In this document: positions 16,720-26,122 of the stretch, piece by piece
Layout: every line of letters starts with the position of its first letter
Position numbering within the stretch: the first letter of the stretch is position 1
Assembly (NCBI GenBank): GCA_031291475.1
Contig: JARLIY010000050.1
Location: forward strand, 1 to 64,000
DNA length: 64,000 bases
Origin: Xanthobacteraceae bacterium
GTDB taxonomy: Bacteria > Pseudomonadota > Alphaproteobacteria > Rhizobiales > Xanthobacteraceae
Direction of reading: 5' to 3'
Notes under the pieces: model-generated
Told to the model about the DNA's origin: nothing
What the model saw: only the letters and a program-made list of their open reading frames with translations
The model's database searches: none
Translations under genes and position numbers: made by a program

Positions 16720-17526
16720 ATGACGGCGATTCCTCCTTCGATCATCGGCACAGTCAGCCCAATTCTGGCAGAGGCTTATACTCACGCTCAGCTCAACGCG
16801 CTTTTCATGGCGGCCGGTTTTCCGGGCGACGCACCCGAAGGCAACAAGATTGAGAAAACCCGCCAATGGCTTCGCCACGCCAACGACGAGAGTGCCGACC
16901 CCCTGAAAATGTTTGGTACATTGATTGCCGAATTTATGGATGCCGAGCCCTCGCTCTGGGTCATGGACAGGAGCACCGGCGAAGACCTCCGCGAGCGCAT
17001 TGGAGCGGCACTTGCGCGAGAAGGATTGACCTACAGCCGCGGCGGCTACATCCACGGCGCCTCGCTATCTGGTCCATCCCGGTCGCTTGCCGAAAGGATA
17101 AAGTCCGACGGAATCCAGGCAATAGAGATTGAATATGACCGCGCATACAAATCGATCGAAAGCGATCCAGGCTCCGCCGTCACGGCTGCCTGTGCCATCC
17201 TCGAAAGCGTCTGCAAGTGCTACCTTGAGGAAGAGGGGATCGCGTTGCCAAAGAAGCAGGTCCTTGGAACGCTTTGGCCGGAAGTCGCCAATCACCTTGG
17301 CCTTTCGCCAAAGGACGTTGCGGACGATGACCTCAAACGCATTTTGCAAGGTCTCTACAGCATCGGCAACGGCGTCGCTGCCCTGCGTACTCACAAAGGC
17401 TCGGCGCACGGCCAGTCGAACCAGGGAAAAGCGTACGGCTTAGCTCCTCGTCATGCGCGCCTGGCGGTCCATGCCGCGCACACGATGGCTATGTTCATCC
17501 TCGAAACACGGGACGCGCGTCGATGA
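16720..17526 (+). CDS. Abortive infection (Abi_C-type) protein
   Basis: 268 residues. The C-terminal half (ACAILESVCKCYLEEEGI, LQGLYSIGNGVAALRTHKGSAHG and LAVHAAHTMAMFILETR) matches the Abi_C family of abortive infection proteins, with the conserved R-x-H-K-G-x-x-H-G segment. Residues 1-110 form a poorly conserved helical domain. ATG 16720 is chosen because AGGA precedes it at five-base spacing; an in-frame GTG at 16708 overlaps the abiEii stop. It is probably cotranscribed with abiEi-abiEii. The mechanism of this family is not established. Confidence 0.8.
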   Translation: MTAIPPSIIGTVSPILAEAYTHAQLNALFMAAGFPGDAPEGNKIEKTRQWLRHANDESADPLKMFGTLIAEFMDAEPSLWVMDRSTGEDLRERIGAALAREGLTYSRGGYIHGASLSGPSRSLAERIKSDGIQAIEIEYDRAYKSIESDPGSAVTAACAILESVCKCYLEEEGIALPKKQVLGTLWPEVANHLGLSPKDVADDDLKRILQGLYSIGNGVAALRTHKGSAHGQSNQGKAYGLAPRHARLAVHAAHTMAMFILETRDARR

Positions 17527-17688
17527 TTGGACCGGCATCAATAAACAATCCTGGCGTCCAGCGCGAAGCGCGTACCGCCGGAGAAGCAAGGTGCACAGGA
17601 TTGCGTGGTTAAACTCGGTCCAGGCCGTTGCGAGCATGCAGCCCACCATTCCGAACGAGACGACCTGTAGCGTTTTTCCGGAAAGCAT
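17440..17688 (-). CDS. Small hypothetical protein with an N-terminal hydrophobic segment
   Basis: 82 codons from ATG 17688, preceded by AAAGGAG eight bases upstream, a very good ribosome binding site. The N-terminal half (MLSGKTLQVVSFGMVGCMLA, then FNHAILCTLLLRRYALRAG) is hydrophobic, possibly one membrane segment or an export signal. The tail overlaps the Abi gene end antisense by 87 bases, so the original gene may have been cut by the island border and a chance tail added. Function unknown. Confidence 0.45.
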   Translation of the reverse strand: MLSGKTLQVVSFGMVGCMLATAWTEFNHAILCTLLLRRYALRAGRQDCLLMPVQSSTRVPCFEDEHSHRVRGMDRQARMTRS

Positions 17689-17810
17689 TTTGTTGGCTCC
17701 TTTCAAAAGTTCGTCCACGTCTCGTTGGACCCACTGTGGACCCAATGCGCCGGAGCTCCGTCGACCTTTTTAAATGCAGCGATGTAAATCACTGAAGGAT
17801 CGACATTAAT

Positions 17811-17888
17811 TGGTCGGAGCGGCGAGATTTGAACTCGCGACCCCCAGTCCCCCAGACTGGTGCGCTAACCGGGCTGCGCTACGCTCCG
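17811..17888 (-). tRNA. tRNA-Pro (anticodon GGG)
   Basis: The minus strand gives a complete cloverleaf: acceptor CGGAGCG/CGCTCCG, D arm, anticodon stem CCAGT/ACTGG with loop CTGGGGG (anticodon GGG), T arm GCGAG-TTCAAAT-CTCGC, discriminator A and encoded CCA. Its 3' end faces the defence block to the left, as in many tRNA-targeted islands. No integrase or repeated 3' end was found. Confidence 0.93.
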
Positions 17889-18011
17889 AAAAAGTGGCCG
17901 GACTATAGTCAGCGCCTTTGGATCACGCAACCGGCGCTCGCGCGGCGGCGCGCGACCGCGTAGAGTGCATTGCCTTCCTTGTCGGACATCCCTCGCAATC
18001 GGACTTGAATC

Positions 18012-18365
18012 TTGAAACGGATTTACAACGCGACGCTCTATTCCATTCGCGGAATTCGCTACGGGGTCATGCACGAAGCTGCCGTGCGCGAGGAGGCGAT
18101 GCTGCTTATCGCCGGGCTGATCCTCGGCCTTTTTGTCGCGCCGAGCGTGGGCTGGTACGTAATCATCGTCGGATCGCTTCTGGTGTTGCTGGCGGTGGAG
18201 TTTCTCAACACCGCGATCGAAAAACTCGCCGACCACGTCACTCCGGACCACCACACCGAGATCGGCCGCATCAAGGATTACGGCTCCGCGGCCGTATTCT
18301 GCGGCATCTGCCTCGCCGGGTTCACATGGCTCGCCGCACTGGTCGTGCGCTTGGGGTTGATCTAA
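18012..18365 (+). CDS. dgkA: Diacylglycerol kinase (DgkA type)
   Basis: 117 residues, the usual size for the small integral-membrane kinase that recycles diacylglycerol to phosphatidate. The N-terminal amphipathic region (LKRIYNATLYSIRGIRYGVM) is followed by EAAVREEAMLL, three membrane segments and the signature LAVEFLNTAIEKLAD with catalytic Glu and Asn. A TTG start at 18012 fits the family N-terminus; the first ATG at 18069 would cut it short. A role in recycling lipids released by envelope glycan synthesis fits the polysaccharide genes that follow. Confidence 0.9.
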   Translation: MKRIYNATLYSIRGIRYGVMHEAAVREEAMLLIAGLILGLFVAPSVGWYVIIVGSLLVLLAVEFLNTAIEKLADHVTPDHHTEIGRIKDYGSAAVFCGICLAGFTWLAALVVRLGLI

Positions 18366-18501
18366 GCAACGGCGCTCCGGCAAACATCCCCTCAAGTCGA
18401 ATAAAATGGCTGCGTGGCTCAGAGCACGATCTTAACGGCGCGGTACTAGCGGTGCTGTTGACCCATTCACGTCTGTTGCGCATGCGCGCTTGGACAAGTC
18501 G

Positions 18502-19390
18502 ATGACCTACACCACGGCAAGCCCGAAGCCGCCGGTTAGCGCCGGCTTCAACCTGGACCACGCGCTCCGTAGATTATTCCCATCGACATCCAGGCTCACA
18601 TTCAATCCGCTGTTCCGATGGACGGTGAACGCATTCGGCGTCATCCCGTGGCTGGTATTTCCTGAGTTTCGCGGGCTGCCGCCTAATCACCTGCGCATTC
18701 GCTCCGGCGTTGGCAATCGCCTTCTCAACAATCAAAGTCATTTCCTGGTTCACGCGCGCGATTTCTGGATGTTTCGTATTCAGCGAGCACATCATCGGCA
18801 TGGATGCCAATATCGTCGATATCGGCGCCGGGTGCGGCCGCTGGTCCCACTGGATGCGGGATTATAATTTTCGCAATCGCCGCTTCACCGGCACCTATGT
18901 CGGCGTCGATGTCGACGGCGAAGCGGTCGATTGGTGCCGTAGAAATTACGACGGCGAGCGCTTCCGCTTTCATCAATCCGGCGACGCCAGTGTGTCCTAC
19001 GATCAGGCCGGCTGGGGAAATTCCTACCGGATTCCGGAAGCGGACGCCGCGTTCGATCTGGTGTTCTCCAATTCCCTGCTCACCCACCTTTTGCAAACCG
19101 AGGCGGAAAACTATTTGCAAGAATCCTATCGGCTGCTCAAGCCTCACGGCACGATGATGCATACGATTTTCAATATCGAGCACCCGCCCGCGACATTAGG
19201 CACGCGTCACACATTCAGTCATCCGCGGGGCGATGCGATGATCGAGTCCGAAACGCAGCCCGAAGCCGCGGTCGCCTATCACTCGCATTTTCTGCTTTCG
19301 CTCTGTCGCCGCATCGGGTTCTCGGCCTGCGAGATCATTTACATGCCGAGCGGCGCGCAGCACCAACCGGTCTTGCTTTGCCGTAAGTAG
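18502..19390 (+). pseudogene. SAM-dependent methyltransferase with one frameshift
   Basis: The first frame (from ATG 18502) reads LTFNPLFRWTVNAFG, PPNHLRIRSGVGN and FLVHARDFWMF. It then becomes meaningless, while the next frame resumes with FVFSEHIIGMDANIVDIGAG. Removing one T from the TTT at 18772-18774 joins them into a roughly 295-residue protein. The SAM motif IVDIGAGCGRW, the acidic post-motif (YVGVDVDGEAVDW) and FDLVFSNSLLTHL are typical of class I methyltransferases. It lies directly before the polysaccharide locus and might modify a sugar. It is either a real broken gene or a one-base sequence error. Confidence 0.75.
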
Positions 19391-19393
19391 CAT

Positions 19394-20680
19394 TCAGAGC
19401 GGGCTTGGCATTACCGCCGCGTATTCGGCGAAACTAGTCTCCAGCACTTCACGGCGGCGGAAATTGATCGTCGCCGCGGTCAAGCCCCAGACCATGCCGA
19501 GGAGAAGGAAGAAGTGGCGCCAGTGATCGGTGTCCACGATCAGTCCCTCGAAGGCTTCGCCGAGGAACGCCGCGTAAGCGGCGAAGAGATAATTCTGCCA
19601 CGGCGTCGGAGCGAGCGCCGCGCGCAGCCCGATCGCCAGCGTCACCATGACGACGGTGAGATAGGCGAAGCCGCCGAGCCAGCCATAGACCAGGAAGCCC
19701 TGCATGTAGACGTCGTGTTGCTGGGTGCCGTAGACGCGGCTGAACTCGAAGGGGCCCATGCCGTTCGGATGATCGAGGATGATGCTGAGCGCGAGTTTTT
19801 GCTCCCAGAAACGGCCGCCCGGTCCGATGTCGTAGGGCTGGATCGCCTTGGCGCGTTCGAGAAATAAATCGTGGACCGACGGGATCAACATCAGCGCGAC
19901 GAACAGCAAAGTCATCGTTACCACGGCGCCGACCGTGAACAGCATGACCCGGTTGCGCATGCGCGGGTCCGGCGTGGTGACGAAGAGGAGAAGCACCACG
20001 ACGGTGGCGGAAATGGCAAAATGCCCCCAGGCGCCGCGCGAGAAGCTCAGCAACAGCCCGCCGAGCAGGAGCACACCGATGATCAGGCTCGACAGGCGCA
20101 CGCCTCGCACGATCAGGCCGATCATCACCGTCAGCAGCGGAAAGATCAGGAAAGGCGCGTAGACGTTCGGGTCCTTGAACGTGGCGCTGACCCGGTCGTT
20201 GTCGAGAAAAATCTCGGAATGCGGCAACAGATGAAAAAAGCCGATATAGCCCGCGGCGGTGGCGATCAAAGCGGCGACGACATAGGCGCGGCGCACGATC
20301 TCGGGCCGGACGAGGTTGCCGTCGCAGAACACGCAGGCGAACATCACCGCCGCCAGCGCCAGGTAGAACGAGGTGGCGATATATTGGATGTTCTGCGCCT
20401 GGTCGCTGACCTGCATCAGCGAAAAGCACCCCCCCACCAGCCAGACCGTCAGCATCAGTACCAGCGGCGCAAGCTTGCGGTCGAAGCGTAGCCGCGCGCC
20501 GACGCAAGCGACCAGCAGCAGCAGCATGAAAATGTCGTGAGGGGAGGGCTCGATGAAGGCGATCGAACTCAACAGCACGGTGAAGAAGAGGACGATGTGC
20601 AGAAGACGCTGCGGCAGCGCCGCGGCGGCGGCGGAATAGTCACCGCCGGCAAAGGCTGCCGCGCTTTGCGCTTCGCTCAA
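19394..20680 (-). CDS. O-antigen ligase / Wzy-type polymerase family membrane protein
   Basis: 428 residues with about 10-12 hydrophobic segments and the Wzy_C/O-antigen ligase signature: LSFSRGAWGHF, a periplasmic loop near residues 270-320 (IQPYDIGPGGRFWEQ, HPNGMGPFEF) and HDVYMQGFLVYGWLGG. It polymerises or ligates lipid-linked oligosaccharide at the outer face of the inner membrane. A TTG start at 20680 is chosen because it overlaps the upstream stop (TTGA) and follows GGAGA; upstream codons would run deep into the preceding gene. Polymerase versus ligase cannot be told from sequence. Confidence 0.85.
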   Translation of the reverse strand: MSEAQSAAAFAGGDYSAAAAALPQRLLHIVLFFTVLLSSIAFIEPSPHDIFMLLLLVACVGARLRFDRKLAPLVLMLTVWLVGGCFSLMQVSDQAQNIQYIATSFYLALAAVMFACVFCDGNLVRPEIVRRAYVVAALIATAAGYIGFFHLLPHSEIFLDNDRVSATFKDPNVYAPFLIFPLLTVMIGLIVRGVRLSSLIIGVLLLGGLLLSFSRGAWGHFAISATVVVLLLFVTTPDPRMRNRVMLFTVGAVVTMTLLFVALMLIPSVHDLFLERAKAIQPYDIGPGGRFWEQKLALSIILDHPNGMGPFEFSRVYGTQQHDVYMQGFLVYGWLGGFAYLTVVMVTLAIGLRAALAPTPWQNYLFAAYAAFLGEAFEGLIVDTDHWRHFFLLLGMVWGLTAATINFRRREVLETSFAEYAAVMPSPL

Positions 20681-22233
20681 TAGGCGTTCTCCGTGTGGAT
20701 CAGCGCGAACGGCGTCTGCGCCAGGATGTAAAGGTCGAGCAGGATCGACCAATTCTCGATGTAATACAGATCGTGCTCGACGCGGCGCTGGATTTTTTCC
20801 TGGCTGTTGGTCTCGCCGCGCCAGCCGTGGATCTGCGCCCAGCCGGTCAGGCCGGGCTTGACGCGGTGGCGGGCGAAGTAGCCGTCGACCGCCTCGTCAT
20901 AGAGGCGGTTCTCGGCCTTGGCCTGCAGCGCGTGCGGGCGCGGGCCGACCAGCGACAGGTTACCGGCGAACACCACGTTGAACAGCTGCGGCAACTCGTC
21001 GAGGCTCGTCTTGCGGATGAAGCGGCCGACGCTGGTTACGCGGCGGTCGCCGGCGGTGACCAGCTTATTCGCATTCGCGTCCGTTTGATCGACATACATC
21101 GAGCGGAATTTGTAGATTTCGATGAGCTCGTTGTTGAAACCGTAGCGCTCCTGCTTGAAGAAAATCGGGCCGCGGCTGTCAAGCTTGATAGCGATGGCGA
21201 CGAGCAGCATGATCGGCAGCGCGGAGATAAGCGCCAGCGTGCCGACGATTTTGTCGAACAGCCATTTCATCACCACGTCCCAGTCGGCAATCGGCTTGTC
21301 GAAAATGTCGAGCACGGCCACGTTGCCGACATAGGAGTAGGAGCGGGGCCGGTAGCGCAGTTTGTTGGTGTGCGCGGAGAGCCGGATGTCGACCGGCAGC
21401 ACCCAGAGCTTCTTGAGCATTTGCAGGATGCGGCTTTCCGCCGATACTGGCAGCGAGAAGATCACGAGATCGACGCGGGTCGACCGGGCGAACTCCACCA
21501 GATCGTCGACGCTGCCGAGCTTGGGCACGCCGGCGCAGCTCGTTGTGCTGCGCTCGTCGCCACGATCGTCGAAGACGCCGATGACGCGCACGTCGGAATC
21601 GTGCTGCGCAGCGAGCGACTGGATCAGCGACTCGCCGTTGGCATCGGCGCCGACCACGACCGTGCGGCGATCGAGTCTGCCCTCGCGCGTCCAGCGCCGC
21701 ACCAGGAGAAACAGCCCGCGGCGGAAGGCGATCAGGGCGAACAAGCCGAGCACGTAGAAACTGCCGAGCCAGGCGCGGGAGAACTGGTCGCCGGCCTTGG
21801 CGAAGAACGACATGCTGATGGCGATCAGGAACACCACCGACCAGGCCGAGGCGAGCCGCATATACTGCTTCTCGTGGCCGCGGAACGCCTGCACCTGGTA
21901 AATGTCGGCCACCTGGAAAGCCAACATGGCAAGAAGCGCGATGCCGAAGATGGCGGCGAAGTAATGCCAGTGGAAGCCGTGCGCCGGCACCACGTAACAA
22001 ACATAGACGGTGAAGCCGACCAGTATCACGAGCGTCGCTTCGATGACGCGAACGAGGCCGGCAAGCACGATCGGCGACAAAGCCGGCTCGTAGTGTTCCC
22101 GCACGACGGCCGCCGCGGCGGGCGAAAGCGGCGCCGGCTCATCCTGCCGCGCCGCGCTGCGTGGCATCGCCGATACCGCGGACAGCACCGCGGACGCGGT
22201 GCCGAAAATCGTGCCGTGATCGAGCTTGGACAT
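20677..22233 (-). CDS. Undecaprenyl-phosphate sugar-1-phosphate transferase (WcaJ/PssY type)
   Basis: 518 residues. Four N-terminal membrane segments (about 55-190) precede a CoA-binding-like cytosolic domain ([20 protein letters not shown]), a fifth hydrophobic hairpin near 340, and the bacterial sugar transferase catalytic domain: [33 protein letters not shown] and [12 protein letters not shown]. It loads the first sugar phosphate onto undecaprenyl phosphate to start polysaccharide repeat synthesis. ATG 22233 fits better than an upstream one. It forms an operon with the ligase/polymerase by a four-base overlap. Confidence 0.92.
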   Translation of the reverse strand: MSKLDHGTIFGTASAVLSAVSAMPRSAARQDEPAPLSPAAAAVVREHYEPALSPIVLAGLVRVIEATLVILVGFTVYVCYVVPAHGFHWHYFAAIFGIALLAMLAFQVADIYQVQAFRGHEKQYMRLASAWSVVFLIAISMSFFAKAGDQFSRAWLGSFYVLGLFALIAFRRGLFLLVRRWTREGRLDRRTVVVGADANGESLIQSLAAQHDSDVRVIGVFDDRGDERSTTSCAGVPKLGSVDDLVEFARSTRVDLVIFSLPVSAESRILQMLKKLWVLPVDIRLSAHTNKLRYRPRSYSYVGNVAVLDIFDKPIADWDVVMKWLFDKIVGTLALISALPIMLLVAIAIKLDSRGPIFFKQERYGFNNELIEIYKFRSMYVDQTDANANKLVTAGDRRVTSVGRFIRKTSLDELPQLFNVVFAGNLSLVGPRPHALQAKAENRLYDEAVDGYFARHRVKPGLTGWAQIHGWRGETNSQEKIQRRVEHDLYYIENWSILLDLYILAQTPFALIHTENAY

Positions 22234-22322
22234 CTGTGCTGCGCGCTTTGCCGCCCGCAATCGGGCGCGGGATCGTGGCCGCAGTCTGAACGCCAGAATA
22301 GTAAATAAAGTCCGAAAATCGC

Positions 22323-23573
22323 TTAAATGAAGCGCGCGAGTTTGCGTATCGCGATGGCTTCGCGATAGGCGGAAAGACCGCCGTCGACCATTGCCGCCAT
22401 CGAGAACTCGCCGTGCACCCGCGATTTGACGAGCTGGGCGACGCGCCTGATCTGCGCGGGCGTGTCGAGCGCCGCCCCGATGGCGCGGGCAAGCGCGCCT
22501 ACGTCGTTCGCGGGAATGAGGTTCGCCGCAGCCTCGGGCCCGAACACTTCCGGAATACCGCCGACGCGCGTGGCGAGGATCGGCAGCCCCGCAGCTGCGG
22601 CCTCGAGCAGCACATAGGGCAACGATTCGGTGTGCGAGGGCATCACCAGCATGCGCCCCATGGCGAAGGCTTCGCGGGCAGGGCGGTGGCCGGCAAAGCG
22701 CACCAGATCGGCGACGCCGAGCCGCTCGGCAAGGAGCTTCAGCTCGGCCTCCTGCGGCCCTTCACCGGCGATGGTGGCGCTCACGGGCCGGCCGGACGCG
22801 TTCAACTTGGCGAGCGCCGCGATCAGCAGATCGAACGCCTTGACCGGCCGCAATTCGCCGAGACAGACGAGATCGGTGGCGCCGGCGGCCGGCTGGATCG
22901 GGGCGAATTCGGCGTCGCTGACGCCGTTATGCACCACGCGCACCATGGCCGGCGGGCGGCCGATTTCGGCGCGGAACAGGCCGGCCACATAAGCGCTTTC
23001 GAACAGGAACAGATCGGTGCGCCATTTGAGGAGCCATTCCAGCGAACGGTAGAAGCCGCCGGCGATCGTGCCCGGCCGATAGAACAGCGAGCCGCCGTGG
23101 GGCGTGCAAACGCGGATGGCGGTTGGGGCGCTCGGCGCGAGTCGCACCAGAGCGGCGCCCTTGGCGCCGTGACCGTGCAGCACGTCGGGAGCGGTGAGCG
23201 CGATCCGCCGCGAAATGAAGCGCAGCGCGCCGAAATCCCGCGGGCTCAATTCGCGGGTGATGGCCACGCGCTGCAAGCCGAGCGCCAGAAAAGGGGCGAG
23301 GTCGGCCAGCGCCGCATCGGCGCGCGGGCCGCCGGTGGTCGAATCGACGATCAACCCGACACGATGGCCGCGCTCGGCCTGGCCGCGGGCGACGTCGAGC
23401 ACGTGGCGGAACAGGCCGCCGAGAGGCGCGCGCAAAATGTGCAGAATCTTCAGCGGTGGCGTGACCGGCTGCAGCCATGGATCGGCACGCAACGCCCGCC
23501 CGGCGGCAACGGCCACCGGCGTTGACGCGGCGGCCCGCCCGTCGCCCATCATGCGAATCCTTAAAAGTCGCAA
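22323..23573 (-). CDS. Glycosyltransferase family 4 (GT-B fold)
   Basis: About 416 residues. The N-terminal Rossmann domain begins near residue 42 (LKILHILRAPLGGLFRHVLD). The C-terminal donor domain shows VCLGELRPVKAFDLLIAAL, ATIAGEGPQEAEL, and the E-x7-E-like signature in SHTESLPYVLLEAAAAGLPI and VGGIPEV. It transfers a sugar from a nucleotide donor in repeat-unit assembly; donor and acceptor are unknown. The true start may be one of the ATGs at residues 8-9. It lies upstream of the sugar transferase on the same strand, so the three minus-strand genes probably form one operon. Confidence 0.88.
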   Translation of the reverse strand: MRLLRIRMMGDGRAAASTPVAVAAGRALRADPWLQPVTPPLKILHILRAPLGGLFRHVLDVARGQAERGHRVGLIVDSTTGGPRADAALADLAPFLALGLQRVAITRELSPRDFGALRFISRRIALTAPDVLHGHGAKGAALVRLAPSAPTAIRVCTPHGGSLFYRPGTIAGGFYRSLEWLLKWRTDLFLFESAYVAGLFRAEIGRPPAMVRVVHNGVSDAEFAPIQPAAGATDLVCLGELRPVKAFDLLIAALAKLNASGRPVSATIAGEGPQEAELKLLAERLGVADLVRFAGHRPAREAFAMGRMLVMPSHTESLPYVLLEAAAAGLPILATRVGGIPEVFGPEAAANLIPANDVGALARAIGAALDTPAQIRRVAQLVKSRVHGEFSMAAMVDGGLSAYREAIAIRKLARFI

Positions 23574-23738
23574 CAGCGAATTAACACCGATTGAGCCGTG
23601 CCGCGGTTAAGAAAGCCTGACTGCCGGCCGCAAGCGTGGGCGTCCGCGCGGCGGCTTAACCGGATAGCAACCATAATCGACTGTTATCGGCCGACGGCGT
23701 TAGGTCCGCCGGTCGGACGTAAAGTGCAGGAGCGGGAC

Positions 23739-26006
23739 ATGAGTTTGGCGTCGGCATCGCCGCGGTCGTATCTGCGAGGGGCGTTGATTGACGCCGACCT
23801 CGATTTGCCGACGCTCGGCTCCGCGCTTTGGCGCAACCGGGGCAAGATCCTGCGCCCGACCATCGTCGTGGCGCTGCTCGCCTTCATCGTCGTGATCATG
23901 ATTCCGTCGAAGTACCAGTCGGAGGCGCGCGTGCTGGTGATCGGCCGCGACAACATCTATCTCCGCCCCGACGCCGACAAGGACCTCATCGACCGCAATG
24001 TCGTCGACCAGGAGGCGGTGGTCAGCCAGGCGCAGCTCGTACTGTCGCGGGATTTGGCGAAAGAAGTGATCGCCAAGCTCAAGCTCAACGAATTGCCCGA
24101 ATTCGATCCGGCACTGTCTGGCGTGTCGCTCGTTCGCGCCTTCCTCGGCTTTCTCGGCGTCATCAAAAACCCGATGAGCATGACGCCGGAAGAGCGCGTA
24201 CTGGAAGCCTATTACGATCGGCTCACCGTCTTCCCGGTCGAGAAATCCCGCGTCATCGTCATCGATTTCCTGTCGGAGAATCCCGCGCTCGCGGCCCGTG
24301 TCGCCAACGCCATCGCCGATGCTTATCTCGAGCGCCAGCAGGAGGCGAAGCAAGACCAAGCGCACAGCGCCGGCGCCTGGCTGTCCGGCGAGATCGACAC
24401 GTTGCGCAAGCACGTGGCGGAGGCGGAAGCCAAGGTCGAGGCTTTCCGCGCCAAGTCCAATCTTTTGGTCGGCCCCAACAACACCACCTTGTCCACCCAG
24501 CAGCTCGGCGATCTCAACGCGCAGCTTGCCGCCGCGCGCGCGCAAAAATCCAACGCCGAGGCCAAGGCGCGGCTCATCCGCGACATGCTCAAATCCGGCG
24601 AGCCGCTTGAATCCTCAGACATCCTCAATTCCGAGCTGATCCGCAGGCTGTCCGAGCAGCGGGTGACGTTGCGCGCGCAACTTGCCGAGCAATCCTCCTC
24701 GCTGCTCGACAATCATCCGCGCATCAAGGAACTGAAGGCGCAGATCGACGACCTCGACCAGCAGATCAGGAAACAGGCCGAACTCCTTGCGCGATCTCTG
24801 GAAAACGACTCCAAACTCGCCGACGCCAAGGTCGCCTCGCAGCTTGCGAGCTTCGACCAGCTCAAGATCCAGGCGGCGACCTCCAACGAGGACGACGTGC
24901 AACTCCGCGCGTTTGAGCGCGAGGCCAAATCGCAGCGCGACCTCCTCGAATCGTATCTGGCCAAATACCGCGAGGCGAGCGCGCGCGACACCATCGCCTC
25001 GGCGCCGCCGGATGCGCGGGTGATCTCGCGCGCCACGGTGTCGAACGTGCCGGCCTATCCGAAAAAGCTGCCGACCGTGCTGATCGCCTCGCTCGCCACA
25101 ATGGTGCTGTGTTCCGGGATGGTGCTGACCCGCGAATTGCTGGCGGGTCCGGTCGGGGGCAGGATCGGCGGCGCCGCCGGCGGCAACAGCGAAGCCATGA
25201 GTGGCAGCGGTCCGCGGTTCCGCCTGCCGCGCTTCGGCCGCGCGAGGGAAGCGGGTGCGTCGGACGCGGCAGCAACGGCACCCGCGCCGATCGTTCCCGC
25301 CGCCGCCGTCGCGGCCGCGGCGGGCGAGACCGCTCCCAACGCCGCGACACCGGAAGCCCTGACCGAGCGCATTAACGCCGCGGTGAAAGGGCCGCGACCG
25401 GTTGGCGTGCCGGTGAGCGCGATCGAGGAATTCGCCCATAATCTGCACCAGGTAGGATTTGCCGGCAGTCAGATGGCGTTCTTCGGCGCCTCGCCCGATC
25501 TCGATACCGGGCGCATCGCCATCAAATTCGCCCGCGCGCTGGCGCGGGAGGCGCGCGTCGTGCTGGTGGGCCTTGGCGCGCACGACGCCGCGATCCGCGA
25601 AGTCTCCACCGATCCCGCCGCTGCAAGCCTCTCCGACCTCGCCGCCGGCTCCGCCTCTTTCGGCGGCATCATCACCAAGGACGACGCCTCGCCGCTCAAT
25701 TTGATCGCTTCGGGAAGCGCGACGCGTCAAGGACTCCTGTCCGCGCCCGGCATGATGAAGAACTTCGAGGCGCTGGCCATGACCTATGCCCACGTCATTT
25801 TCGACGCCGGCGTCCTCGGCGGCGCCGACATGGAAGCGCTGGCGCGCATCGCCCCCCACGCCATCCTCGTGGTCGAGACGTTGTCGAACCTCGCCACCAT
25901 GAAGGCGCGCGACGGCCTGATCGATGCGGGCTTTGAGGACGTCACCATCCTCGTCTCCGGCAAGGCCGAAGCCGCCGGCGCCATTGCGCCCGCGCAAGCG
26001 GCGTAG
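23739..26006 (+). CDS. GumC/ExoP-like polysaccharide chain-length determinant with a degenerate kinase domain
   Basis: 755 residues. Wzz domain with TM1 near residues 40-60 (TIVVALLAFIVVIMIPSKYQ), a long periplasmic coiled coil (about 205-430) and TM2 after YPKKLPTVL. A low-complexity Ala/Gly/Pro linker leads to a C-terminal BY-kinase-shaped domain (about 560-750). Where a Walker A should be, the sequence reads FFGASPDLDTGRIAIKFARA, with no GKT/S. No Walker B Asp pair or Tyr cluster is obvious. It should set chain length in Wzx/Wzy export but probably cannot phosphorylate itself. ATG 23739 follows GGAGCGGG. It is divergent from the glycosyltransferase operon. Confidence 0.85.
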   Translation: MSLASASPRSYLRGALIDADLDLPTLGSALWRNRGKILRPTIVVALLAFIVVIMIPSKYQSEARVLVIGRDNIYLRPDADKDLIDRNVVDQEAVVSQAQLVLSRDLAKEVIAKLKLNELPEFDPALSGVSLVRAFLGFLGVIKNPMSMTPEERVLEAYYDRLTVFPVEKSRVIVIDFLSENPALAARVANAIADAYLERQQEAKQDQAHSAGAWLSGEIDTLRKHVAEAEAKVEAFRAKSNLLVGPNNTTLSTQQLGDLNAQLAAARAQKSNAEAKARLIRDMLKSGEPLESSDILNSELIRRLSEQRVTLRAQLAEQSSSLLDNHPRIKELKAQIDDLDQQIRKQAELLARSLENDSKLADAKVASQLASFDQLKIQAATSNEDDVQLRAFEREAKSQRDLLESYLAKYREASARDTIASAPPDARVISRATVSNVPAYPKKLPTVLIASLATMVLCSGMVLTRELLAGPVGGRIGGAAGGNSEAMSGSGPRFRLPRFGRAREAGASDAAATAPAPIVPAAAVAAAAGETAPNAATPEALTERINAAVKGPRPVGVPVSAIEEFAHNLHQVGFAGSQMAFFGASPDLDTGRIAIKFARALAREARVVLVGLGAHDAAIREVSTDPAAASLSDLAAGSASFGGIITKDDASPLNLIASGSATRQGLLSAPGMMKNFEALAMTYAHVIFDAGVLGGADMEALARIAPHAILVVETLSNLATMKARDGLIDAGFEDVTILVSGKAEAAGAIAPAQAA

Positions 26007-26039
26007 CGCTCCCCCAATCTGACGCGTCTCATTCACTTC

Positions 26040-26064
26040 ACCCCTCTCCGACGGGGAGAGGGGT
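26040..26064. repeat. CCCCTCTCC...GGAGAGGGG palindromic repeat
   Basis: ACCCCTCTCC and GGAGAGGGGT form perfect 10-bp arms around GACGG, just after the GumC-like gene. It resembles the repeat arms near 52,870 and 53,000 and probably belongs to one dispersed family. It may also act as a transcription terminator. Confidence 0.6.
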
Positions 26065-26122
26065 CCCCAAACTCTTTGCCCTCTTCCGCGTCATAATAAC
26101 GACCGCCGGAGGGAGAACAGAC

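Noticed and set aside
17811-17840. Direct repeat of the tRNA-Pro 3' end as an attachment site
   Set aside because: I looked for the 3' end (TGGTCGGAGCGG on the plus strand) to the left of the tRNA and did not see a second copy, and no integrase is present.
20695-22308. 537-codon plus-strand frame opposite the undecaprenyl-phosphate sugar transferase
   Set aside because: Composition typical of an antisense shadow, no motifs, no ribosome binding site.
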